Source of the DNA: Salinigranum rubrum
GTDB lineage: Archaea; Halobacteriota; Halobacteria; Halobacteriales; Haloferacaceae
NCBI RefSeq assembly: GCF_002906575.1
Contig: NZ_CP026309.1
Location: 620,001 to 684,000 of the forward strand
Length of the DNA: 64,000 bases
Direction of reading: 5' to 3'
A model generated the notes under the pieces. That model did not search any database and had not been told where the DNA came from. It worked only from the letters and a program-made list of their open reading frames with translations. A program made the translations under genes and the position numbers. Positions within the stretch are counted from its first letter, which is position 1; every line of letters begins with the position of its first letter. Shown here piece by piece: positions 26,101 to 35,625 of the stretch.

Positions 26101-26982
26101 TCAGTCGGACGACTGCTCGTCCGTCTCCGACGGTTCCTCCGATTTCCGTCCCGGGAGGCCGGTCAGCGCGGTGGGCGGGTCCGACGGCAGTTTTCCACCG
26201 CCGCCGCCGACGTCGACGACGACCCCGTCGGCGGGGGTGGTCTCGGGTCGCTGCTGTCGGTCCGCCTCGTCGGTCGCGTCGGGTTCGGCGGACTCCGTGG
26301 TCGGCTTCTCGTCGACGCGCCCGAGTCGGTCACGGATCACGTCGGCGAACTCGTCCGGGTCGTACACCGACCGAACCGTGACCGACAGGTCACCGCTCGC
26401 GCCCGCCCGGACGGAGACGCTCCCGAGTCCGAACAGGGCGTCCCACGCCGACTGCCGCTCCTCGACGGCGCGCACCTTGTCGAGCGGCACCTCCGTGCGG
26501 ACCAGCGACAGGAACCGGTACTCCTCCAGCATCCGCTTGTTCGTGACGAGGTAGGTCGTGAGCGTGTTCCGCCAGTACTGGTGGAGGCCCGTCGACAGCA
26601 GGTACAGTCCGACCGCGAGCGCGACGGTCGGGTAGACGAGCGGGTGGTCGGTGGCGTACAGCAGGGACAGCCCCGCGCCGAGGAACGGCACCCCGGCGAG
26701 CGCCTTCGCGAGCGCGCTCCGCTGGGCGGGGTTGCGGTCGTCGACGACCCACTCGTCCGCTCGCATCGTCGGTCGGTCCGGCATCGCGACGAACTGGACG
26801 TACGCGCCGAACCCGGCGACGAACAGGCCGAAGACGGCCAGCGCGACACCGGCGGTGGGTGGAACCGTGGGCTGGTTCGCCGTCAGCGGGTACCGCGTCT
26901 GAAGCGCGACGAGATACGCCCCGACGGCGACGAACGGGAGGCCGAAGAGCGAACTCCAGACGGCGGGGAGACCGCGCGTCAT
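26101..26982 (-). CDS. PH-domain (bPH2/YdbT-like) membrane protein, 293 aa
   Basis: The N-terminal part has two membrane segments (WSSLFGLPFVAVGAYLVAL and AGVALAVFGLFVAGFGAYV), then a further hydrophobic pair around residues 100-135. The bacterial PH-like domain follows at about 140-215, marked by YLVTNKRMLEEYRFLSLVRTEVPLDKVRAV. The tail of about 70 residues is acidic, glycine-rich and probably disordered. ATG at 26982. It overlaps by four bases the stop of the upstream CARDB surface-protein gene, so the two are co-translated and may act together at the membrane. Confidence 0.88.
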   Translation of the reverse strand: MTRGLPAVWSSLFGLPFVAVGAYLVALQTRYPLTANQPTVPPTAGVALAVFGLFVAGFGAYVQFVAMPDRPTMRADEWVVDDRNPAQRSALAKALAGVPFLGAGLSLLYATDHPLVYPTVALAVGLYLLSTGLHQYWRNTLTTYLVTNKRMLEEYRFLSLVRTEVPLDKVRAVEERQSAWDALFGLGSVSVRAGASGDLSVTVRSVYDPDEFADVIRDRLGRVDEKPTTESAEPDATDEADRQQRPETTPADGVVVDVGGGGGKLPSDPPTALTGLPGRKSEEPSETDEQSSD

Positions 26983-28415
26983 CGTCGCCCCCGGTACATC
27001 TCGTAGACGATGCCGAACCCCGAGAGGAACACCCCGAGGAGCGTGAGCGACACCTCGCCGAAGGGGCTGCCGCCGCACTCGCTGAAGAACCCACGCTGGC
27101 AGGTCGCATCGCCCTCGCCCCCGTCGGTCGTCGGTGACGGCGTCGGGGCCGCGGGCGACGGCGACTGTGTGGGCGCGGGAGCCGTCGACGTCACGGTGAA
27201 CGTCGGCGGCGGCGTGGTCGGCGTCCGCGTCGGGGCGTGGACGGTTACGGGTCGCGTCACGAGCGCCGCGTCGCCGACGCGGACGCTGTGTGTCGTCCGC
27301 TGTGCCGACAGCGGGACGGCCGCGCGCTCGACGTCGTCGTACGGCACGCGGAAGCTGACCGTCCGCTGCTCGCCGATGGGGACGCGGACCCACTCGGTTT
27401 CGACGACCGAGCCGTCGACCCAGTAGGCCACCTGTCCCTCGAAGTGGGCCGTGTCGACGTTTCGAACGGTCAGGTTCACGGTGTGTGAGTCGCCGGGCCG
27501 GACGTCGTCGGCCGCCTCGAACGACTCGACCGCCAGCGACGACGCGTCGGCGTGCGGTCGCTCGACGACGCGGACGGCACCGCCGGAACGGTCGCCGCCG
27601 GTGACGACGGCGTGGTCGTACGTCGTCTCGTTGGCTACCGTCCCGACCGCCGCTTCGACGTCCGCGAGGCGGATCTGAAAGGCGACCTGTCTGGTGTCGT
27701 TCCCCGAGACGGTGACCGCCTTCTCGGCGACGTGTTGCCCGGCGAACGCGTACGCCACCCGCCGCGTGACGGCGACGTCGCCGGGATTTTCGACCGTCGC
27801 GAGGACGAGGTACGGTTCGCCGTGTGAGACTTCGGTCGGCGCCTCGATTCGTTCGACGGTGAAGTCGACGTCGGGCGTCACCCGGAGTCGGGTCGCGATG
27901 CCGGCCCCCGACTCGTTCCGGACGCCGTGGACGTGGGTCCCGGCTTCGACCGAGTCGTGAACCGCGCTGATCTCGTCGGCGGTAACGGTGACGGTGAGGA
28001 GCGTCGTCGCCCCCGCGTCGAGCGTCGCGGTTCTCGTCGCGACGGTCTCGCCGTCGAACGAGTAGCGGAGCGTCTCGGTGCCGCGCGCCGTCCCGTGGTT
28101 CGTGACCGCGGCCGTGACGGTCACGTTGTCGCCGACGCGGACGCGCGACGCCGCCGACAGGTTCGAGACGACGAACGCCGACTCGCCCGGCGTCGTGGTC
28201 GGGCGCTGTGTCGTGCGGTCGGTCGTCTCCGTCCCGTCCGACTGCGTTTCGTTCGACTGCGGTTCCGCCGTCGTGTCGGCCTCCGTCCCGTCGGGGCTGG
28301 ACTCGGACTGTGCTGTCACGGACTCTCCGGCCACCGGCGTGACCGCAACCGTGACCAGCACGAACGCGAGCGCCACCGCGACGACGAGGGAGGGCCAGTC
28401 GTTGCTGGAACGCAT
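26979..28415 (-). CDS. Secreted CARDB-repeat surface protein, 478 aa
   Basis: It begins with a signal peptide (VVAVALAFVLVTVAVTPVAG). A Thr/Glu/Ser-rich linker follows, then about three immunoglobulin-like CARDB domains, recognised by repeats such as VRVGDNVTVTAAVTNHGTARG, HTVNLTVRNVDTAHFEG and GEPYLVLATVENPG. After a Thr/Pro-rich stalk (PTRTPTTPPPTFTVTS) there are two cysteines and a final TM (GEVSLTLLGVFLSGFGIVYEMY). ATG at 28415; upstream in-frame sequence to 28679 is not signal-like. It is exposed on the outside, likely for protein or glycan contacts. It overlaps the PH-domain gene. Confidence 0.88.
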   Translation of the reverse strand: MRSSNDWPSLVVAVALAFVLVTVAVTPVAGESVTAQSESSPDGTEADTTAEPQSNETQSDGTETTDRTTQRPTTTPGESAFVVSNLSAASRVRVGDNVTVTAAVTNHGTARGTETLRYSFDGETVATRTATLDAGATTLLTVTVTADEISAVHDSVEAGTHVHGVRNESGAGIATRLRVTPDVDFTVERIEAPTEVSHGEPYLVLATVENPGDVAVTRRVAYAFAGQHVAEKAVTVSGNDTRQVAFQIRLADVEAAVGTVANETTYDHAVVTGGDRSGGAVRVVERPHADASSLAVESFEAADDVRPGDSHTVNLTVRNVDTAHFEGQVAYWVDGSVVETEWVRVPIGEQRTVSFRVPYDDVERAAVPLSAQRTTHSVRVGDAALVTRPVTVHAPTRTPTTPPPTFTVTSTAPAPTQSPSPAAPTPSPTTDGGEGDATCQRGFFSECGGSPFGEVSLTLLGVFLSGFGIVYEMYRGRR

Positions 28416-28602
28416 ATCCGACCGGTTCCGCGGACCCCACATAAGGACGAGGTGCCCCGTATCAGACGTGATATCATCAAATTGATAAATTTGGAGAATG
28501 TGATCTATACTTGTATTTCCCGACCCATCGAACGTTCCTCCTGCCTCCTCTGGTCCGCGAAGCACAGGAGCTATTGCCGTGGTGGGAGGCGGTCGACACG
28601 TC

Positions 28603-29430
28603 GTGCCCTCCACCACGCTCCACGACTCGCTGACGACCGAGAAGCACCGTCTCCCCGACGGTCGGACGCTGGCGTACACGCTCTGTGGCGACCCCGACGG
28701 CGCACCGGTGCTCGTTCATCACGGCACACCCGGTTCGCGCCTGTTCGCGGCACTGCTGGACGGCGCTGCCCGCGACGTCGGAGCGCGACTCGTTGTTCCG
28801 GACCGCCCCGGCTACGGTCGGTCGTCGCCGCCGCCGACTGACTGGGACTGGTCGGACTGGCGGGCCGACTGCACGGCCCTCCTCGCGGCCGACTCGCTCG
28901 ACGACGTCTCGACGCTCGGCTTCTCGGGCGGCGGCCCGTTCGCGCTCGCCTGCGCCCGGAGCGACCGGGTGACGCGGGTCGGCCTCGTCGGTGCGGTCGT
29001 CCCCCCGTTCGAGGGCGGCCTCGCGACGCTCGCACGGGTGCCGTTCGCGCTCCGAGCGCTCTTCGGCCTCTCGACTCTGCTCGCGTCGGCCGTCGGCCCG
29101 AGCGTCGTCGTCGGGCAGTACACCGACCGCGACGTCGACGACGCCGTCGCCGAAGCAGTCGCCGCCGACTTCGACGAGGCGCTCGACCAGGGAGCGCGTG
29201 CACCCGCCCGCGAGAATCGCCTGTTCGCCGTCGGCAGGATAGAAGCGCCACGGGACGTTCCGCTCCGTGCGTGGCACGGGTCGCGGGACGAAAACGCTCC
29301 TCTCGACCCTGTCGAGCGTCTCGTCCGCGACGTGGACGGAGCGCTGCGGACGCTCGACGCGGACCACCTCGGGACCCTCCTCGACTGTCGCCGCGAGGCG
29401 CTGCGGTGGCTCGTCGGCGACGAGGGCTGA
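28603..29430 (+). CDS. Alpha/beta hydrolase, about 275 aa
   Basis: A soluble alpha/beta-hydrolase fold enzyme. The oxyanion-hole motif HHGTPGSR lies near residue 30, the nucleophile elbow is GFSGGGP near residue 105, an acid residue falls in AWHGSRDENAPL, and the catalytic His in DADHLGTL near the end. Four GTG codons (28579, 28582, 28600, 28603) could start it; 28603 leaves the family-like N-terminus. Substrate unknown: esters, epoxides or lactones are all possible. It is divergent from the CARDB/PH-domain pair. Confidence 0.88.
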   Translation: MPSTTLHDSLTTEKHRLPDGRTLAYTLCGDPDGAPVLVHHGTPGSRLFAALLDGAARDVGARLVVPDRPGYGRSSPPPTDWDWSDWRADCTALLAADSLDDVSTLGFSGGGPFALACARSDRVTRVGLVGAVVPPFEGGLATLARVPFALRALFGLSTLLASAVGPSVVVGQYTDRDVDDAVAEAVAADFDEALDQGARAPARENRLFAVGRIEAPRDVPLRAWHGSRDENAPLDPVERLVRDVDGALRTLDADHLGTLLDCRREALRWLVGDEG

Positions 29431-29490
29431 GACGGACGATGCGGCCGCTTCGGCGGACGATGCGCCCGCGCGGGTGGCCCGGCGTCGGAG

Positions 29491-29500
29491 TTATATATGG
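29491..29500 (+). promoter_or_regulatory. TATA box of small zinc-binding protein gene
   Basis: TTATATATGG is centred 26 bp before the ATG at 29521, which places the transcription start at or next to the start codon. This supports both the start and a leaderless transcript. Confidence 0.6.
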
Positions 29501-29520
29501 TATGTGGTGTCTAGTATCAC

Positions 29521-29745
29521 ATGGCCCAGATACACACCTCGGGGGACGTGGAACTGGGAGCGAACGGTGCGCCCCTGTGTGACTGTGGGGCCGAGATGGA
29601 GCCGTTCATCTCCGGGTCGCGACGGACGGGCGGGCTGTTCAGTCCGCACGTCGAGTACCGGCTCTTCACCTGTCCGCAGTGCGGCGACGGCTGTCGACTC
29701 GAACGCGCACAGGGCGAGACGGAGTGGCACCCGTTGACCCGCTGA
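29521..29745 (+). CDS. Small Cys-rich zinc-binding protein, 74 aa
   Basis: A 74-residue soluble protein with CDCG near residue 20 and CPQCG near residue 51, a spacing suitable for one zinc ribbon, with a SRRTGGLFSPHVEYR loop between. The C-terminus is polar. A strong TATA box supports the ATG at 29521 and real transcription. Function unknown. It lies between a hydrolase gene and the tail of the MFS gene. Confidence 0.75.
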   Translation: MAQIHTSGDVELGANGAPLCDCGAEMEPFISGSRRTGGLFSPHVEYRLFTCPQCGDGCRLERAQGETEWHPLTR

Positions 29746-29772
29746 CCCGGGCGCTTCTCGACGCCACCGTTC

Positions 29773-30954
29773 TCAGTGCCACACGAGGAGCGCCGCCACG
29801 AGGAGACAGGCCGCGAGGCTCCCGAACGCGGCGGCGTAGCCGACGGCGGTAGCGACGATGCCGACGTACGCGGGGCCGACGGCGCTCGCCCCGAGGAAGA
29901 GCGCCCGTGCCGCGCCGAGGTCCGCGCCCATTCCCCCGTCGGGCGCCGCGTCCATGACGATGGCGTCGGCGAGGGGGAACTGCGTCTTGTAGCCGACCGC
30001 GAGGACGAGCGTACTCGCCCAGATCAGGAGAGCCGACTCGGCGACCACGAGCACGACCAGCGCGAGCGCCGCCGCCCCCATGCCGGCGGCGGCGACGTCC
30101 TGTCGGTGGAAGCGGTCCGAGAGGTCGCCCGCCAGCGGCTTGATGCCGAAGCCGACGACGAACACGACGGCGAACGCCACGGAGGCGAGGCTCTCGGTGA
30201 ACCCCTTCGACCCGGCGAGGTAGGTGGGGAAGAACGTGATGAAGCCGCCGACCATGAAGTAAAAGAGGGCGTACGCGGTGAGCGTCCGACGCTGGCCGCT
30301 CGACGCGACCAGTCGCCGGACCGTCGTCCCCAGTTCGAGGTCGGCACGCTCCACCTGATAGGGCTCGTCCGACCACCACACGAAGAGGAGGGTGAGCAGG
30401 GCGAGCGCGACGGCAATCGGCAGGAAGGGAGCGCGCCACGTCGCCGACGAGAGAACGACCACCGCGACCCCCGATGCGACGAGTCCGCCGGCGTCGGTTC
30501 CTGCCGCGTAAACGCCGAGTGCTCGTCCGCGGCGCTCGACGTAGCGGTCCGACACCAGCGCCCGCGAGGGGATGGCGAAGAGCCCCTTCCCGAGACCGAC
30601 GACGACCGCCGCGGCGACGAACGGCAGGTACGACGAGGCCGTCCCGAACAGCAGGAAGCCGACGACGAGGACCGCGAGGCCCGGAACGATGAGCGTCGTG
30701 CGGGTCCACTGGTCGGAGAGCCGTCCGCTCGGGTACTGTGCGACGGCGTAGACGCCGCCGAGCGCGGTGAACGCGAGGCCCGCCGTCGCCTCCGTGATTC
30801 CGAGGTCGGCGATGATGGTCGGGAGGAGCGGCGAGAGGACGAACCGACCCCCCTGGATGATCGCCCACCCCACCGAAAGCGTGACCAGCAGGCGACCGGC
30901 CTGGCCGCTTGTCAGGCGCTCCGTCCGTTGTGACCCCCGGGTTCGACCGTCCAC
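29773..30954 (-). CDS. MFS transporter, about 393 aa
   Basis: A major facilitator with twelve predicted membrane segments. The loop 2-3 motif is QYPSGRLSDQWTRT and a weaker repeat lies between helices 8 and 9 (IKPLAGDLSDRFHR). The substrate cannot be read; the sequence looks like drug or organic-acid exporters. GTG at 30954 is preferred; an in-frame GTG at 31044 would add 30 basic, proline-rich residues. It is divergent from gfcR and shares an AT-rich intergenic region with it. Confidence 0.9.
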   Translation of the reverse strand: MDGRTRGSQRTERLTSGQAGRLLVTLSVGWAIIQGGRFVLSPLLPTIIADLGITEATAGLAFTALGGVYAVAQYPSGRLSDQWTRTTLIVPGLAVLVVGFLLFGTASSYLPFVAAAVVVGLGKGLFAIPSRALVSDRYVERRGRALGVYAAGTDAGGLVASGVAVVVLSSATWRAPFLPIAVALALLTLLFVWWSDEPYQVERADLELGTTVRRLVASSGQRRTLTAYALFYFMVGGFITFFPTYLAGSKGFTESLASVAFAVVFVVGFGIKPLAGDLSDRFHRQDVAAAGMGAAALALVVLVVAESALLIWASTLVLAVGYKTQFPLADAIVMDAAPDGGMGADLGAARALFLGASAVGPAYVGIVATAVGYAAAFGSLAACLLVAALLVWH

Positions 30955-31108
30955 ACGCTCGCTTCGGAGGGGCGGGGGTTTGAGTCTGTGTATTCTCGTC
31001 GACTCGTGCGCGCTCGGACGCCCACGCCCGTCCGCTTCGTCCACGTGTCACGCAGGCCCGTCGCCCGTGATGATTATATTTCTGTATTATAAATCAGAAA
31101 CAATCATA

Positions 31109-31127
31109 TTCGATAGTATTTAGTCAC
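31109..31127 (+). promoter_or_regulatory. Conserved 19-bp promoter motif before gfcR
   Basis: TTCGATAGTATTTAGTCAC occurs here and, with one change (T to C at position 11), at 36960-36978 before the CBS-ParB gene. It lies about 82 bp before the gfcR ATG in the AT-rich spacer shared with the MFS gene. It could be a common promoter core or a regulator site of the sugar cluster. Confidence 0.5.
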
Positions 31128-31209
31128 AAGCGTCCGAACGATTGTGATAACCCATGTCGACTGTCGACGCGCGGACGGCCGCGTCGCGGTCACGAGGACG
31201 GTGGTACCC

Positions 31210-31863
31210 ATGATGAACGTCAACGAACTCATCGAGGCTGCGGGATCACTCGCCGCGAGCGGCGCCTCCCACGGCGAGATTTCCGACGAACTGAACGTCT
31301 CTCGCGACACGGCGTCGTGGCTCGTCAGGAAGAGCGAACCGGAGACGCTGTCGCGGACCGACCGCCCGAGGACCGGGCCACGGAGCGCCGGCTACCGTCC
31401 GCAGGACGTCCACGTCGACTGGAGCGCCATCGGTCGCAAGAGCGCGCGACTCGACCACGTCGGTGCGGCGCTGGCCGACCTCCTCTCGACCGTCGAGCGG
31501 GAGGCCGACCTCACCGTCGGTATCGAGAAGGCCGGCGCGTCACTCGCGACGGTCGTCTCGCGCGTCCTCGACACCGACCTCGGGTCGTACGCGCCCGCGA
31601 AGCACCAGTGGGAGGCGGGCGACATCGCCGACCTCGACGGGTCGTTCTCGCAGAACTTCGCCCCCGTCGACGGCGCCGACTGCTACGTCGTCGACGACAC
31701 CATCACCTCCGGGACGACGATGACGGAGACCGTCGAGGCCATTCGGGAGGAGGGCGGTAACCCCGTCGCCTGCGCGGTGCTCGTCGACAAGCAGGGCGTC
31801 GAAGCAATCGACGGCGTCCCGGTCTACTCGCTCGTCAACGTCGTCCGCGTCGGCGACGAGTGA
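31210..31863 (+). CDS. gfcR: GfcR, phosphoribosyltransferase-like sugar-catabolism regulator, 217 aa
   Basis: The N-terminal HTH has the diagnostic run ISDELNVSRDTASWLV within the first 40 residues. A type I phosphoribosyltransferase-fold domain follows, with the PRPP loop YVVDDTITSGTTMTETV. This combination is the haloarchaeal GfcR family, shown in Haloferax to activate glycolytic and semiphosphorylative Entner-Doudoroff genes, probably by sensing a sugar metabolite through the PRT-like fold. The start MMNVNEL at 31210 matches the family start. It stands at the head of a region with two alpha-glucosidases and a sugar-binding protein, so it may govern them. Confidence 0.9.
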   Translation: MMNVNELIEAAGSLAASGASHGEISDELNVSRDTASWLVRKSEPETLSRTDRPRTGPRSAGYRPQDVHVDWSAIGRKSARLDHVGAALADLLSTVEREADLTVGIEKAGASLATVVSRVLDTDLGSYAPAKHQWEAGDIADLDGSFSQNFAPVDGADCYVVDDTITSGTTMTETVEAIREEGGNPVACAVLVDKQGVEAIDGVPVYSLVNVVRVGDE

Positions 31864-31954
31864 CAGCCGCTTTTCGGAGTCGCCGTTCTCCCGTTCTCGG
31901 TCGCGTTCGTCTCTATCGTCTCCCGCGAGAACTGAAACCGTGTTTCCAGCCGAC

Positions 31955-33478
31955 TCAGGCCGACTCCTCGGTCCCTTCCAGTTCCTCTTTCAGCCGCGTC
32001 ATCGCCTCCTGTGGCGTCCGTTCCTGGGCGTAGCTCTCGTTGACGCGTCTGGCGATGCGGATCGACTGGGTGGGCCAGATGGTCGTCACCGGCCGTGGGA
32101 TGGCGTTCTCCCCGGCGATGCGCAGTTGCTCCATGTACCGGCCGTACGGTGCGACCTCCCGGGCGCGGTCGGAGCCGAACAGATCGGTCCTGGGCGGCGT
32201 GTATCCGAGCAGGTCGAACATCTCGAGTTGGAACTCCGGCTCCATCATCGTCCGCATCACCTGCACGGCCGCGGACTTGTTCTGTGAGTTCGGGTTCAAG
32301 GCGTTGTGCCAGCCGCCCAGTGCCGCCACCGGCCCGCCCGTCATCGGGTACTCCGCCTCGTCGGCGGTGACGCCGTACGGGATGGGCATGACGCCGAGGT
32401 CCTCGCCGAAGGCGTCCTCCGCGCCGTTGATGCCGATGGAGTACGGCCAGTTGCGGTGCATGATGGCGTCGCCGTTGGTGAACGGCTTGCGCGAGGACTC
32501 TTCGGTCCACTGCAGGACGGCCTCGGGCGCGATGTTGCCCGCGAAGTCGCCGCCGATTCCCTCGGGGTCGTCCTCGCCGTGGATGAACGTCCGAACCATC
32601 CGAATGGAGTCGACGACCGGCTGTTCGTCGACCGTCACCGGCCGGTCGCCGATGGGACCGAACAGGTACTGGGAGGGGTCGCCGAAGTACGCGCCGCCCC
32701 ACGAGGTCATGAACTCGTTGAAGTCACAGCACGACAGCCCCTCGTAGGCGTTCGCCTGGAACGAGAAGCCGTACTGGACGTCGGGATTGGCCTCCATCGC
32801 CTGTTTCGTGACCTGCGAGAACTCCGCCCACGACATCGATTCGGTCGCCCAGGTCTGGAAGTCCGAGTCGCCGTACCCGGCCTCGCGGAGCAGGTCCTTG
32901 CGGTACTGTATCGTCGGGAAGTCCGGAAAGAGCGGCACCCCGTACAGGTCGCCCGTCTCGGGGTGGGAGGCCGTCTGGACGGAGGCGCTGAAGTAGTTCT
33001 CTTCGACGTCGGTCAGCATCTCCTCGGGCAGGACGTTCGAGAGGTTCGCCAACTGCTCGCGGAGGATGAAGGGGATGGTCCATCCGCTGTCGAACTGGAG
33101 CAGGTCGGGGGTCTCCCGCCCCGACGAGAGCCACTGGGTGTACCGCGACTGCCGGTTGTCCGTGAGATTCGACCCCGCGAGCATCTCGAGTTCGATGTTC
33201 TCCGAGAGGCCCGCACTGCGGAGTGCCGCTACCACCTCGTCTCTCCGGTTCTTCTCGCGCGGGCCGACCGCCCACGAGACGGTGACTTCCTCCGTCGGTT
33301 CGCTGGTGTCGATCGGTTCCTCAGTGCTGTCACCGGAGGAACCGCTCGATCCGCCGCCGGTGCTGACACACCCGGCGAGGCCGACTGCCGTCGCCGACGC
33401 GCCCGCCGCTTTGACGAACTGCCGCCGCGAGACTGACTTGGTGCTGTTCTTCGGTGTACTGCTGTCGCTGTGGTTCAT
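31955..33478 (-). CDS. Sugar ABC substrate-binding lipoprotein (family 1), 507 aa
   Basis: It has a twin-arginine signal (SRRQFVKAAGASATAVGLAGC) with lipobox Cys near residue 37, so it is exported folded and lipid-anchored. The body is a maltose-type binding fold (VSWAVGPREKNR, LYGVPLFPDFPTIQYRKDLL, MRTMMEPEFQLEMF). Family members capture maltose, trehalose or other glucosides. ATG at 33478 overlaps by four bases the stop of the alpha-glucosidase gene upstream, a clear operon. No permease or ATPase gene of its importer is nearby, so it must borrow one encoded elsewhere. Confidence 0.92.
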   Translation of the reverse strand: MNHSDSSTPKNSTKSVSRRQFVKAAGASATAVGLAGCVSTGGGSSGSSGDSTEEPIDTSEPTEEVTVSWAVGPREKNRRDEVVAALRSAGLSENIELEMLAGSNLTDNRQSRYTQWLSSGRETPDLLQFDSGWTIPFILREQLANLSNVLPEEMLTDVEENYFSASVQTASHPETGDLYGVPLFPDFPTIQYRKDLLREAGYGDSDFQTWATESMSWAEFSQVTKQAMEANPDVQYGFSFQANAYEGLSCCDFNEFMTSWGGAYFGDPSQYLFGPIGDRPVTVDEQPVVDSIRMVRTFIHGEDDPEGIGGDFAGNIAPEAVLQWTEESSRKPFTNGDAIMHRNWPYSIGINGAEDAFGEDLGVMPIPYGVTADEAEYPMTGGPVAALGGWHNALNPNSQNKSAAVQVMRTMMEPEFQLEMFDLLGYTPPRTDLFGSDRAREVAPYGRYMEQLRIAGENAIPRPVTTIWPTQSIRIARRVNESYAQERTPQEAMTRLKEELEGTEESA

Positions 33479-35238
33479 GTGTCGTGGTTGCCTTCTGTGT
33501 GTTCTGTCGTCCGATTCGTCCGCACTGTGGGGTCGGTCGCAGTCGACCCGCGGAGTCGGTACACGACCGCCTCGTAGGGTCGGAACTCGCGTCCGACAGG
33601 GGTCGTCGGGACGTTCGCGTAGTTGCCGACGAGCACGTCCGCGTCGTCCGTGTCGAGGTTCGTCTCGAAGCGAGCGGTCCGCTCCGACCAGTTGAGGACG
33701 ACAAGCACCGTCTCGTCTTCGAGGGAGCGCGTGTACGCGTACAGTTGCTCGTCGTCGGGGACGAGGAGGTCGTAGTCGCCGTAGACGAGCGTCTCCTCGT
33801 CCTGGCGGAGGCCGATGAGACGCCGGTAGTGGTGCCAGACGGACGCTTCGTCCGCTACCGCCCGCTCGACGTTCACCTCGGGGTAGTTCTCGTTGACCGC
33901 GAACCACGGGTCGCCGTCGGTGAATTCGGCGTTGGGACTCGAAGTCCACTGCATCGGCGTCCGTGCGTGGTCACGGCTCCGGTAGTTGACGAACTCGCGC
34001 ACCTCCTCGTAGGACGATATCTCGCCGGTGGCGAGCAGTTCCTCGACGATGCCGGTCGTCATCGGGTCGTCGAGTTCGTCCAGAGAGTCGAACTCGGCGT
34101 TCGTCATCCCGACCTCGTCGCCCTGGTAGAGGAACGGCGTTCCGCGCAGCGTCAACAGGAAGGTGGCGAGGAGTTTCGCGCTCTCAGTTCTGTACTCGTC
34201 GCTTCCGAACCGTGAGACGACCCGGGGAAGGTCGTGGTTGCCGAGGAACACCGCGTCCCACGACTCCGCCGCGAGTTCGTGCTGACAGCGGGTCACGAGT
34301 CGCTTGAACTCGGTGAGTTCCCACTCGCCCCACCCCTCACGGTCCCACGCACCGTTCGGTCCTTCGTCGACCGTCAGGTGGTTGAACTGGAACACCATGT
34401 CGAGGCTGCCTCCCGAGAGGAAGTCCGCGGCCTCGTCGACCGCCGTTCCTCCCATCTCGCCGACGGTCACGACGTCGTACTCCGAGAGCACGTCGTCGGA
34501 CACCTCTTCGAGGTACGCCTGCAGGTTCGGTCCGTGCCGGTAGTGTTCGGCACCGACGAGCGGTCGGTCCGGGTCGCCGTCCGGGAGTCCCTCTCGTTTC
34601 GAGAGGAAGTTGATGGCGTCCATCCGGAAGCCGTCGATTCCCTTCTCCAGCCACCACCGCATCAACTCCTTCACGTCGGCCCGAACCGCGGGGTTCTGCC
34701 AGTTCAGGTCCGGCTGATTCTCGTCGAACAGGTGGAGATACCACGCGTCTCGCTCTTCGTCCCACGACCACGCAGGCCCCCCGAAGATGGACTCCCAGTT
34801 GTTCGGCGGTTCGTCCCTCTCACCCGCTTGCCAGATGTAGTAGTCCTCGTACCCGCCCTCGCGCCGCCGCGACTTCTGGAACCACTCGTGTTCGGCCGAG
34901 GTGTGGTTCACCACGAGGTCCATGATGAGCCGCATGTCTCTCGCGTGAAGCTCCCCGACCAGTTCCTCCCAGTCGGCCATCGTCCCGAACTCCTCGGCGA
35001 TAGCGCGGTAATCACGAATGTCGTACCCGTTGTCCGCGTTCGGCGAGTCGTACACCGGACAGAGCCAGACGACGTCGACGCCAAGCGAGTCGAGGTACTC
35101 GACCTTCTCTGTGATACCCGGAAGGTCGCCTACCCCGTCACCGTTGCTGTCGTTGAAGCTTCGCGGGTAGATTTGGTAGGCGACCGCCTCCTTCCACCAG
35201 GTGCGTTCTTCCCGAGTCGCCGGAACTGCTCGACTCAC
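33475..35238 (-). CDS. GH13 alpha-glucosidase, 587 aa
   Basis: An intracellular retaining glycosidase (no signal peptide) of the oligo-1,6-glucosidase/alpha-glucosidase type that cleaves alpha-1,4 or alpha-1,6 glucosides. Nucleophile Asp207 lies in GFRMDAINF, the acid-base Glu261 in VGEMGG and the stabiliser Asp335 in GNHDLPRV; region I is DLVVNHTS. The N-terminal calcium-like loop NDSNGDGVGD is conserved. GTG start at 35238 gives the usual TWWKEAVAYQIYPRSF N-terminus. It is co-translated with the sugar-binding protein. It is very similar to the second enzyme at 37898. Confidence 0.95.
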   Translation of the reverse strand: MSRAVPATREERTWWKEAVAYQIYPRSFNDSNGDGVGDLPGITEKVEYLDSLGVDVVWLCPVYDSPNADNGYDIRDYRAIAEEFGTMADWEELVGELHARDMRLIMDLVVNHTSAEHEWFQKSRRREGGYEDYYIWQAGERDEPPNNWESIFGGPAWSWDEERDAWYLHLFDENQPDLNWQNPAVRADVKELMRWWLEKGIDGFRMDAINFLSKREGLPDGDPDRPLVGAEHYRHGPNLQAYLEEVSDDVLSEYDVVTVGEMGGTAVDEAADFLSGGSLDMVFQFNHLTVDEGPNGAWDREGWGEWELTEFKRLVTRCQHELAAESWDAVFLGNHDLPRVVSRFGSDEYRTESAKLLATFLLTLRGTPFLYQGDEVGMTNAEFDSLDELDDPMTTGIVEELLATGEISSYEEVREFVNYRSRDHARTPMQWTSSPNAEFTDGDPWFAVNENYPEVNVERAVADEASVWHHYRRLIGLRQDEETLVYGDYDLLVPDDEQLYAYTRSLEDETVLVVLNWSERTARFETNLDTDDADVLVGNYANVPTTPVGREFRPYEAVVYRLRGSTATDPTVRTNRTTEHTEGNHDT

Positions 35239-35625
35239 CCCTCGTCACTCCTCACGGGCGTTCGCACCGTGTGTGTAGACGTTCCTGTGTCGTTCATCGT
35301 CGTGTCGGCTGAGCCCTCCTTTCGCCGTTTCTGTGTGTCGAGACCATCGGTGGGAGGCGAGGGCGTTCGGCCCTCGCGTGCCTCACACGACGGGAGCTAT
35401 CCACTTAACTGTAAAAATATTAAACAAGAGATTTAATAACTTTCTCAACGAGGTCGAAAACGCCATGCGACGGGAGATCAGAGACGGCTGTATTCGTACA
35501 ACTCGCGGTTTAACGGCGTCGTGTCCGGGGCGACTCGCCGACGGTCCACTCGTTCGGATGTCGCCGCGCGCGGCACGAGTGAGCGACACGAACTATGAGT
35601 ACGGACGTCCAACAGCGGTGCATCG
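35239..35625. other. Divergent spacer, alpha-glucosidase / TrmB-family regulator
   Basis: A 390-base spacer with an AT-rich block at about 35405-35445 (TAAAAATATTAAACAAGAGATTT) that is the best promoter candidate. No gene recognised. A TrmB-type operator is expected here on functional grounds, but I see no clear TACT-N7/8-GAGTA element. Confidence 0.45.

Noticed and set aside
26983-28440. Upstream in-frame extension of the PH-domain protein
   Set aside because: The extension is Arg-rich, runs antisense-like through the CARDB gene in another frame and has no start or domain; the ATG at 26982 is the real start.
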